This document shows positions 48,785 through 59,241 of a DNA stretch of 64,000 nt, piece after piece. Origin of the DNA: Limonium bicolor (lineage: Eukaryota > Streptophyta > Magnoliopsida > Caryophyllales > Plumbaginaceae); assembly GCA_023374045.1 (NCBI GenBank), contig CM041776.1, positions 476,025,375-476,089,374 on the forward strand. The letters run 5' to 3'. The notes below the pieces were generated by a model. The model was not told where the DNA came from. It worked only from the letters and a program-made list of their open reading frames with translations, and did no database searches. Made by a program: the position numbers and the translations under genes. The stretch's first letter is position 1; every line of letters begins with the position of its first letter.

Positions 48785-50425
48785 AAATTAATTAAATGAG
48801 AAAATTCCGGAAAATGGGTTCCGGTAAGTGAATAGTGCAAAAACAAAAAGTTGTGGGGTGTTAGTTGTAATAAGAGCAAAATACTTCCCCCATGTGCAAT
48901 TAAAAATATGGATCTATGTTTGTGAGTGTGGGTCACGATTCATTCAGCCCTCTCACTCTCTTTATTCACTCTCACTCACAAAAGGACAAAATAATAAAGT
49001 GTGGGGGAAAAAGTAAAAAGCTTTCCTTTAGTCTCTCTCCTCCCACTCTTCTCTATTCTCACATTTTCTCCTCCTTCCATATTTATTCTTCCTCTTTTGC
49101 CTGGTAATGGCGATTTAGAAAACCCCTCACAGCAGCCTCATTCTCCTTCATTTTTGAAATCCAAAATCAAGTCCAAATGCAAAACAAATTACACCACTAA
49201 ACTCCTCTCTCTTTGGGCATCATTTCCCATCCTTCAAAATCCAGAAAAAGTGAGGTTCATCTCCATGGCTGTAGCTCCCCTTGGAGCTTGAAGGTGACCA
49301 TTTCGAGCTCCATCTTCCTCTTGTTGTTTTAAGGTAAGAAAGGAACCCTAAAACTCATTTTTCTAGCTCTTTTGCCTACAACAAGAAATCCAACGTTTGA
49401 ACCCTTATTGCTCCTTGTCCAGCCGGTTTTGGCATTCAAAATAGGAGCTGAAGCTTTGCCACTTTGCTACCCAAAACTTCATCTAGAAGTTTCAAGGTAA
49501 TGTTTCCTTAGAGCTTTAAGAATTCTCTTGAGTTAGGGTTTAATTCTTGAGTTAGGAATTGATTAGTGTTGGTGGTGTATCCCTTGGAATGTGGTTGTAG
49601 CATTACCGATTTCATAAGTCAAGAACAAAGAAAAGGAGAAGAAGAAAAGCGAAAGGAAGAAAAGAAAGAAAACTAGCAAATTCAAGGTAAATGAACTTAC
49701 CCTTGAGCTAGTTTTGTATGTAATGTGAACCAAAATTTTAAATGCTTGAGTATGAGGAAATTTACATGGTTTAAGTATTGGTTATGTTACTGCATAATGA
49801 GGAAAAGATTAAGTTAGTTTAATGTTGTTTTAAATGATGATTATAGGCTTGGAAGCCAAGGGAAGTAAATTGTAAATATGCTGGAAAATTAGTGTTGTTG
49901 TTGTCTTGGATAAACAGGGATGCTAAACTAATTTGAGTGAGCAAAATGATGTGGTGAGAATGATAGGATTGTAGCGAACCTCTGTCAAAATTTGGGTAGA
50001 AACTAGAGGACTTGATAATGTAATTGTTAGGAAAGAACCTAGATTGGTATAGGTGTATTTAAGGATTGGATTAGAGTAGTTATCACCTTGGTTTGTATTA
50101 GGAGGAAGTTGTGTAGTTAAGTAGAACTAGAATAGAGTAATGTAAGTTGCTTAACTAGGTAGTGCTAGATGAAGAACCACTGGGTTAGAGAAAAGAAAAG
50201 AAAACAAAATCTGTAGCATGAGGCTTTAAGGAAAAAGAAGAGTGAAAATTGTGTAAAATTAACATAGGATGAGTGATGAGTTTGATGATTGGATTAGGGT
50301 AGTTTAGAGTGTCTAATTAGTGCTGAAATATGCTAAATTATATGTAGGAAGATTGGGGAAGAAGTTGGTAAAAGATTGAAGTTGAAATAGAATAAAAAAC
50401 TAGCAAATTGAACATTACTGCACTT

Positions 50426-50675
50426 GGTCCGAGTTTATAATCCAGTACAGAAACCCAACCAAGCTAAAAACAAGGCAGAAGGTATTACGGAAGGGATGGT
50501 CCGGGTTTACAAATCGGTACAAAAACCCAGACCACCCAAAATCATGGCAGAGAGGTTCCCAGCGTATTGGTCCGGGTTTGTAAATCGGTACACAAACCCG
50601 GACCAACCTAAAAAGTCACCTGAGAGCTTTCAAAGCTTTGGTCCGGGTTTGTAACCCCGGACACAAACCCGGACC
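50426..50675 (+). repeat. GGTCCGGGTTTGT hairpin cluster in LTR E
   Basis: Two perfect 13-bp stems, GGTCCGGGTTTGT/ACAAACCCGGACC, at 50569-50604 and 50640-50675 with different 10-nt loops. Two weaker versions precede them at about 50426-50460 and 50498-50534. Confidence 0.9.
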
Positions 50676-52294
50676 ACTCTAAAATCTTCACAGAAATTGT
50701 TTTAAAGCCATTCTAAGGTGGGGACTTGGTTGGTAATGATATTATAAGGTAATTAGGACTTGATTAATGATGTTGAATGGTCATTAAGAGTATAAACAAA
50801 CTCAAGAAGTAATTTGAAGTGAATGACCTAAGTAAATGAGTTTGAATTGCAAGAGTTAGTAATTTGTAATCGAGAAAAATTAAAGATAAGATAAGTTAGG
50901 TTAATTGTAGATAATTAACCGCCCGATTCCATGTATGTTATAGGATTCGAATAGTTGATTTCCGAAGAGGAGTCGATGATCTGAAAACGACGGTGAATGG
51001 TATGACTTTCTCATGCCCTGTATGCTACCGTGGTTACCCTGATTTGTGTGTTTGTGTGTTATGTGTGATCACCTAAATAAGATAAAATGCACGAATCGGG
51101 TTTAATGCACTTTCTTGTGCTTGTAATGTATTGTTCCTTGCTGGATTGTATTTGAACTCGTAGTTTGTATAATTCATGAAATGTATGGTTATGGATGAAG
51201 TGTTTGGTTGCCTTGGTGTGAAGTGTACTAACCAAGTAGTATGGAAATAATGATTTCTTACTAACTCCTAACCAAGTAACATTTCTAACTTTGAGTAAAT
51301 TGGTAAATTGGAGTAATGTGAGAAGTCCAATATAGCTTCGGCCACGTGTGAGAATGAGGAAATACGAGAGGTTGTTTCCAAATTCTGGCCTGTTCTTCCT
51401 TGTGGTCAAACCCCTTAAATGGGTAGCAACCCTAGGAAGTAAGAAAATTAATTGGCCAAGTAAGATCATGACTGGTGTAAGTCAAACAATCTCGAGTAAA
51501 AGAGTAAAGTACATCTGATTAACCCAGATGAGTAAGTAACTAACAAAGTATTGTGGATGGACTTCAGAAGTGTATCTCAGTGCCTTGGTAAGTTGAATGG
51601 TTGATCTGCGATTGTCTCCCATTGTATGTATTGGAATGTATGCATGTATGCACTATTGTGTAAATGGATTGTTGTTCATTATAGCATGTATGCATGTATA
51701 AAGTAAATGAACTCCATGTATGCGACCAAGTAGTCGGCGTACCCCTGTTAGCACACGGGGTATGCGAATTTCATACCAGCTATTTGTTGAGCCCCTTGGG
51801 GCAGCGTTTTTATTTCAGGTACCCGAGATAGTTGAAGTTGAACTTGACCGAGATGAACATCTTTTTTAGTAGTTGGTAGGATGAGAAAGATGTACCGAGT
51901 TGTACACGGCTTATAGCCTTTTTGAGTAGCCGGTGTACCATGTGGTACACCCTTTTGGATATTTTGGAATAGTGAACTTGGTTGGAATGAGTAGATTAAT
52001 AAACTCATAGCTTTTGTTAGGCTTGTAAGAAAGGGATGTAATTTGATATGAATTTGTATACTCGGTAATCCAAGGATGCAAGCAAATGTTGGGAATGTTA
52101 TGGGAAGTATTTATGATTGCTCGGTATGTTCTATTCATCATACCGTTACCGAATGTAGTGTAAGCCTTGTTAGTCATTCGGTGGCTAACGGCGTTGTATC
52201 ACCTGCCGTGAGTATGTAGGATTTTCCGCTGCGAGTAGAGTATTAATGGAGACGATTAGAGGATAATAATAGGATTAGCGGTTGGGGTGTTACA

Positions 52295-52694
52295 CATGTA
52301 TTTTATAAAAACGGGTAAACCAAGGTATGTTGTAAAATTCTCTATAAAATAACTCTAAAACAACTCACATAAAAAAGCTAAGGAAGAAGAGGCTTAAAGC
52401 TATAGTTGTTCTCTCCCGGCGAGAGGTACCTCCTTCCCTGTCGAAGGCCCGATCAACTACTCTAGCTCGATTTGATCCATATCCTTCCCTCCTCGACGAA
52501 GGTGTTGTAAAATAGGATTTAATCTCATTCCTCTCTCCCTCGTATTCCTTTCCATTGTTTCCATGCTCTAGCTACACTTTTTGTTAGCATCTTTAGTGTG
52601 GATTCGGCGTTGCATGTCCAAGATGGTGAACGGATTTGGATTGGTATATAAGTTTAGTGCCTTTCCTCTGTTGCATGCTCCTTTTACTAAGCAA
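52295..52694. other. Unassigned stretch before LINE relic
   Basis: AT-rich, then CT-rich with CTCTCCCGGCGAGAGG. No element ends are recognised; it may be the leader or ORF1-side remnant of the LINE. Confidence 0.35.
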
Positions 52695-53490
52695 ATCCTG
52701 TCATTGAATTACTGCGGAATTGGAAGACCAGAGTCTAGAAGATGGGTTCTGAATGTCATCAGAAGTGAGTTGCCAGACATAGTTTTTCTGTGTGAAACTA
52801 AGAGAACAAGCAGGGAAATGAGGGATTTCGCAAGAAGCCTATGAGGATTTAATGGAATCGAAGTTGATTATGTCAAAAAAGGTGGAGGAATCGCTATCTA
52901 TCGGCGTGATTTCATTAGGCTTGAGGTACTATCATATTCTTTTCATCATATTGACTGTTGAATAGTTAGCGGTTTATGAACTAGGTGGTCCTGTACTGGA
53001 ATCTATGGTTAGTCGGAATCATCAGAATGATGGCGTACATGGGCTATTATCCAGTAGCTTTGATGTCCAACCATTGATCCATGGATTTTGTTCGGGGATT
53101 TCAACGACATCCTATATCCATATGAACAACAAGGAAGATGTGAAAGAAACTGTGGTCGAAAGGTTGCCTTCGAGAATTGATTAAGTCGCTGCCAGATCAG
53201 AGATCTAGGCATCATTGGGAACATCTTTACCTACACTAACTGAAGGAATGAACAAGATAATACAAGGTGTAAGCTAGATATATTTCCAGCGAATTCGACA
53301 TGGTCTCGGCTCTTTCCTTATGTGCGTAACATTCACTTGAGATTGGGCCGATCAGACCACTACCCCATTAAACTTCTCACGGCCAAGATTCTCAGAGGAG
53401 GCACACCTTTATTTAAATTTGAAAACAGCTGGGTTGAGGATCAGGAATGTAGACAAATTGGGCAAGATTCCTAGCTAACTTGGAAAGAAC
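52695..53490 (+). pseudogene. L1-type LINE endonuclease relic
   Basis: Plus-strand pieces in several frames read ILSLNYCGIGRPESRRWVLN, ELPDIVFLCETK, LFGDFNDILYPYEQQG (53085-53130), RKLDIFPANSTWSR-like text and GRSDHYPIKLL (53346-53378), followed by NSWVEDQEC. These are the apurinic-type endonuclease motifs of plant L1 ORF2: catalytic Asn, the Glu in ETK, GDFN and the SDH histidine. Many stops and frameshifts break it, and the reverse transcriptase is absent. Length and order fit the family's N-terminal domain. Confidence 0.85.
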
Positions 53491-54008
53491 TAATACATTA
53501 AGAAACTTACTCGATGTGTGCTAACTAGAAAATTGCAGGAAAAAACTATATACAAAATGAATAAAATAAATAACTAAACCTACAACTCTACTACGGGTAG
53601 CAAATAAAACCCGGTCAGAGTATAGTGTAAATATATTACGACCGAGAGTATCGAACCCAAGGGACTTATAGAAAACTAGTCCTAATCCGGGCAAAATCCT
53701 ACTCTATAATAAAAAGGGGGAAAAGTAAATGTGATTCTAAACTAAATGACTAATTAAATAAACTAACTTTGATTTGGGAAGATATCAATGCAAAAGCATC
53801 ATATGACCAATAATCAAGGATGGCAAGTCTCAAAGAGGATTTGTTTCTCGCAAAATGTATATGCCGGGTGTTGTGCCGGACTACGGGTACCCGGTGCATT
53901 CAAGAACTTTGAATGTGCCGGACATCTTCCATCCGGCATTGCGTCCGGCATCGTACATTTCATAAATACCACTTCCAGAATCAATTATGAATAAAGGAAC
54001 TTAATATC
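53491..54008. mobile_element. Athila-like LTR scrap with GCCGGA hairpins
   Basis: ACCGAGAGTATCGAACCCAA near 53641 resembles a conserved phrase of Athila-type LTRs. At 53870-53950 there are inverted repeats such as TGCCGGA-catcttcca-TCCGGCA. The 5 bp before element B are ATATC (54004-54008), the candidate left half of its TSD. Confidence 0.4.
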
Positions 54009-57000
54009 TGAAATACCCCGAACTTAAATATGGCGATTAAAATTATCCTAATAGGTATTTAAGAGCCTCATAATGCTTAAGTAATTTTGGTAAGGAAAAA
54101 TAAATCCAAAGAAATAAAGAAACGCTTAAAAAGCGAAAAACGCTAAATAAGCGTTAAATAACCATAGGAAGTATGAGACCTCGGTTAGCATATTTTATGG
54201 ATTCTAAGGGCTTAATAAGACCTACATAATATATGGGAACAACTCCCGAAGAAAACGGATCCAAATAATGTATTAAAACGCTAGTAGAGCTTTAGTGCAC
54301 GTTTTTCGAGAAAACCCGAAAACATGACTTTAAGTGGTCAAACAGACCCGTAAAAATTAAGAATCATTAAATAATAATTATTAAGCATTTATGGAAGCTT
54401 AATAACCAATAAAAATAATTAAACGAGAAAATTCCAGAAAACGGGCCCGGTTAGTGAATAGTACAAAAACCGGGTAAATTAACGAGCGTTTTCTGTAAAA
54501 GACGAAAAACGCTACAACTGGTAGTAATATAGGGGGGTCCGGTTTCATCTGCTAATTAACCCCTCACACACTCACACACTAGCTAATTAATTAAAGATGC
54601 AAAAAGTAAAAAGTGAGAAAAAGTAAAAAGTACCTCACATACTCTCTCTCCTCTCATTTCTCTTCTCTCTCTCCCATTTCTTTCTTCCCCATCGTACTCC
54701 CTCTCTTCTTCCTCCATCCTTGCTGTGATTTTGAGCTCCCCACTACAACAATGGAAGCTCTCTCTTCTTCTCCATGCTCCACCTTCATTTGAGCTCCAAA
54801 TGTAAAAATAATTACATATTTGTAATCCCCTCATCATCCTCTACATTTCTCTCTTTTCAAAATCCAAAAATGAGGAAGTTCATTTTCGTGGGTATACCCT
54901 ATTGGTGAAGAAAGTGGCATCAATGTGTAGCTTGGAGTCCCCTCTCTCCATTGAGGTAAAAATCTACATGAAAAACTCATGTTTTCACCATCTCCTTTCA
55001 TAACCGATTTTTACCTTTTGTAATGCCTTGTATTCTCTCTCTATTTTGAGCATCAATTTCACCTTGCAATGGTGGTGGATTCTCCTTCTTGAACCAAGGG
55101 CTAAAACCCCTCCTAAAACACTCCAAAGGTAAACCCTAGGAATCTTGCTTTAAACATTTCAATGAACTAGCATTAATTTAAGGGTTAGTATATTAATTAT
55201 ACTTGGTTTGTGTGCTTTGGGTGATGGGAATGGAGTTTGGAACTCCATTCCCCACATAACCGATTTGTGCAAGAAAGAGAGGAAGAGAAGAAGTGGAAAA
55301 GAAAAGAGGAAATAAGAGCTTAAGGTAAGAGCTCTTTCTTGAATGGTAAATTTAATGCATTAGATTAATGGGAATGGGTAAAGCAGTTTAAGGAACCCAA
55401 AATATTGTATTGGTATTGTAGTATTGGAATTGTGGGTATTTGTGAACTAGTATGTGAATTATAGGCCTTAGAGCCAAGTGTATTGTATATGTGTATTAGT
55501 ATTTTGGATTGAGGAAGTATTAATGAATTGGTATTGTATTGGTTGCTGGTAGGACCCTTGTATGGGTGTGGCTAGATTAGGAATGAATTTGATGAAAAAG
55601 TGTATATGTGGAGAAGTAAGAAAAATAGGTGAACTATGGCAAAATTTTGGTAGGAATTATGTATTTAAGAATGACTTGGTGAATGGGAGAACCAAGGTGT
55701 GTATTGGAGTTAGTAGAGATGTGTAGTAACTATGGAGTAGTAGTTGTAGTATGAGAACTAAGAAGGTAAAAATCTGTGGCAAAGAGTGTTGAAAATGCAA
55801 TGGAGAGACTAGGAGAACTTATGTACAAGACCTAGTGAATGAGTGTTGAACTTGAAGAGGTAAGTTAATGCATTGTAGGACTTGGAAATGGCATTAGGAG
55901 ATGAGAATATGCATGGGGGAAATAGGAACCAAAATCTGTAGCAAACACAACTAGGAGAAGTAATGTAAGTGCAGGAATGGAATTGTAGAAAGTAAATGTG
56001 CAAATGGGTATGGAAAGGAGTAACAAGTTAGCAAAGGATTTGAGGATGTTTAGGAGCTTAATTAGATGCTTAAATATGTGGGATTAAGTGTAGGAACAAT
56101 GGGGAATTAATTGGGCAAAGTTAGCATTGTAACAGAATTGGAGAAACTTAAAAACTGTAAAAGTTTAGCAGGGTCCGGGACCTTAGGCCAGGACTAAGTC
56201 CCGGACCAGTGTACAAAATTATGCCGAGAGTTGATAACAGAGGGTGGTCTGGGACTTAGGTCCCATACAAGGACCCGGACGACCCATCAAAATAGGCCGA
56301 GAGTTGCAGTAAGTATGGGTCCGGGACTTGACTTATGTACAAGGACCCGGACCAAGCTGAAAATATGTTCGAGACTCAAGATTGCTTCTGGTCCGGGACT
56401 TACCTTAAGTATAAGGTCCCGGACCATAATTGAAATCAGGCCGAGAGTAGTGACCACATGTTGGTCCGGGACTTAAGACCCGGACAAGGTCCCGGACCAA
56501 CACAGAATTGTAAAAAAATAAGTTGTTTAAATGGTTTATAAAGTAAGGAAGTGAATGGTAATGATAGTATAAGATAATTAGTACTTAATTAATGATGCTT
56601 AAGGATCATTAAAGGTATAAACAAGTTGGAGAGTAGGTAAGAAAGTTGTAAGTGTATGAACATTAAGTTAAACCGAAACAACGGGATAACGGGGTAAGTT
56701 CGGAAGTAGCAACTATGTACGTATTGTAATGCTTAGTATTGATTGAACCATTTGGCATGTAGCCGGAGGTTCAAGAATAGGACTCGAGGGACAAGTAGGG
56801 ACTGAGGAACAAGGAGACACCCGGTAAAGTAAATTTCAGAAAAAGGTATGATTTCTTCATGCCCTGTATCCTAATCTGGTTACCCCGATTTGTGTGCTTA
56901 TTTGATCACCTAAATAAGATAAATGCATGAATCGGACTATATTGCACTTACCTATGCTTGACTTATGTTGTTCTTGATATTTATTGTCTTGAACACTAGT

Positions 57001-58278
57001 TTGTATAATTCATGAAATATATGAATGATGATGAAGTGTATTTGTACCCTGTATTGTATTTGTGTATTGCATTGCATTTCGTATGGATGTATATATGAGC
57101 ATTGTATTGTATTATTGTGGCTTGATGTGTGACTTCTACTAATTCCTAACTACCTAACTCCTAACATAAGTAAGGAATAAATTGGAATGAGTAGAAGTCC
57201 GATATAGCTTCGGCCACGCGTGAGGATGAGGAGACACAAGAGGTTGGATCCGATTCCTGGTTCTTAAACTGGTCCATGGCCCAAACCCCTTAAATGGGTA
57301 GCATCTTGGATTGGTGAACCAAGTAAATCCCGGTGGTGGGATAGAGTAGTCCCCGGGCCGGAGGTCCCAACGACTTAACATGAGTAAGAGTAAGTAAGTA
57401 AGTAAAGTATGAGTATGTATGTGTAAGTATGGTGTAACGAGTAAAAGAGTAATCTCCACCCGATTAACCCGGGTGGACAAAAAGGAGCTAACAAGTATGG
57501 TGTATTGTGCATGTATTGCGTATGTATTGTACATGTATCGTGTATTGTGGATTTCGGAAAAGGTAAGTATGTATCTGTTGACTTGTATGGTTTACCTTGT
57601 ATGTATTGAAGTGTATGTATGTATTCCTTGTGTAAAGTTTTGTAGTATTATGTATGAAGGCATGTATGCATGTATGTATGAATAAAATGAACTGCATGTA
57701 TTCGACCAAGTGGTCGGCGTACCCTCACTAGTACGCGGAGTATGCGGTTATCATATTCAGCGTAAGCTAACCCCCTAGGGGGAATGTTTTTAGTGTGCAG
57801 GTACTGAAGTAGACATGATCACGGTAAGAGACCGGCAATTATACTTGGATAGCTAGAATGAATTGTAGTTAGTAGAGAATCGTAAAAGGCTTGGAGCCTT
57901 GTATGTAGTTGTGAGGAATGGGTAGTTGTAGACTCTTGATGAGTATATATGAACTTGGAAGGAGTATTGTATTTGTATTTGGAACCTAGTGAACTCGGTT
58001 ATGTATATTGTAATGAATGGTATTGTAAAGGAGCAAAGTGCTGAATGGAGCAATATAGTATTTAGTTGGTAAAGGGAATATGTAATGTGAATGTGTAGTA
58101 CTCGGGATTCCGGTCCATCAGACCGATGCTGTATGTAGTAGTAGTAGCCTTGTTAGTCACGTGGGTGACTAACGGCAGTGTATCACCCACCGTTGAGTAT
58201 GTAAGTACCCGCTGCGTGAATCTGGATTGTATAAGGAGATTGGACGGTAATGACGGTATTAGCGGTCGGGGTGTTACA
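54009..58278 (+). mobile_element. Element B 5' LTR, Tekay-type (4.27 kb)
   Basis: It starts TGAAATACCCCGAACTTA and ends GGGGTGTTACA, followed by the iMet primer site. Its first bases recur exactly at 63968 as the start of the 3' LTR. It holds a GAGCGTTTT-type stem (about 54483-54515), the hairpin cluster (56172-56498) and TGTAT-rich text near 57500. No coding sequence; the 126-codon frame at 57154-57534 (-) has no domain. Confidence 0.9.
56172..56498 (+). repeat. GGTCCGGGAC hairpin cluster in LTR B
   Basis: Perfect GGTCCGGGAC/GTCCCGGACC stems at 56174-56209, 56390-56425 and 56463-56498, plus an 8-bp version at 56319-56355 and a decayed one near 56247. Each is followed by similar spacer text (GCCGAGAGT). 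Confidence 0.9.
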
Positions 58279-58283
58279 AAAAG

Positions 58284-58295
58284 TGGTATCAGAGC
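58284..58295 (+). other. tRNA-iMet primer binding site of element B
   Basis: TGGTATCAGAGC lies five bases after the LTR end. Confidence 0.92.
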
Positions 58296-59221
58296 GAAGT
58301 ATCGCTCTGATGACTGGAAATACCGAGTTTAGGAAATACCGAGTTAGGAATTAGAAGCTTAGGGCTACGGGCTGAGTGATAGCATTCGAGAGATGCTAGT
58401 TAGGAACTACCGGTGAGTACCGGATACCTACAATACCAGACCCGCCCTCCACAAACCCATTGTATAACTTGGGAAAGAACGCCAGAGAGAAGGAAAGCCC
58501 TCTTATACTCGGGAAAACCCGATCTGGCAGTAGTGGGATAATCCTATAAGAGGAAAGAACTTTACACACGGTAGATTCCAAGAAATGGAAGTCCCGGAGA
58601 TGAATCCCTGTTGAACAACAATACCCGCACTTAATGGCGGTAGAATGAGAACTCCAACCATAAAGAGACTACAACATGCAATAACATGGGGCGACATGCT
58701 TAGCAGTCGCGAAACCTGGCTAGACAACCAACAGCCGGAAAAGAAGCACTAATCGTGCAACGAAATGGAAAAGGAACAGTAATGGAACCCGAGACACAAG
58801 TCTGCGGGACAGCAGTAGCCAGATAATACCACCAATGGTATACCAACTGACTAAGGACATAGTCAGGAGTGATTAACTCCAAACTACAACGCCAAAAGGT
58901 TACAATACCTGGTCGACATAGCTTACACAGCTACAAGGATATCCACGAGATATGAACCGATAGGACTACAAGGGTAGTGCCTAAACCAGTGGGAACGAGC
59001 AACAAGGAAAAACACAAACTAAATAAATGGGGATCTCCAAGGATTGGAGAAGTACCCCGATCAATGACAGTCATGTCAAGATCACAGAGGAACTACTTAA
59101 AAGATCAAGTATCCAAGACATAGATCAATAAGATCAAGGGAAGAGTCAACAAGACCACCCAAATACGAGTGGAACCCACACCGTGACCGGTATAGGGTTA
59201 CCCAAAAACCACCAGTACCGC

Positions 59222-59241
59222 GCACTTGCCACGGCAAGTGC
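59222..59241. repeat. Conserved 9-bp palindrome, copy in B
   Basis: GCACTTGCC-ac-GGCAAGTGC; arms identical to A and C, centre bases different. Confidence 0.85.

Larger units (their letters stand above)
48095..52294 (+). mobile_element. Element E 3' LTR, Tekay-type (4.20 kb)
   Basis: It starts TGAAATACCCTGG after the PPT and ends GGGGTGTTACA. It is interrupted by a fold-back MITE (48363-48784), so the native length is about 3.8 kb. Hairpins lie at 50426-50675. The 5' LTR is not in the window, so the element is 5'-truncated at about 46236. It lacks the GAGCGTTTT stem kept in A-D. Confidence 0.85.

Noticed and set aside
57154..57534. 126-codon minus-strand frame in LTR B
   Set aside because: Antisense to the LTR, low-complexity TGTAT-derived start, no domain.
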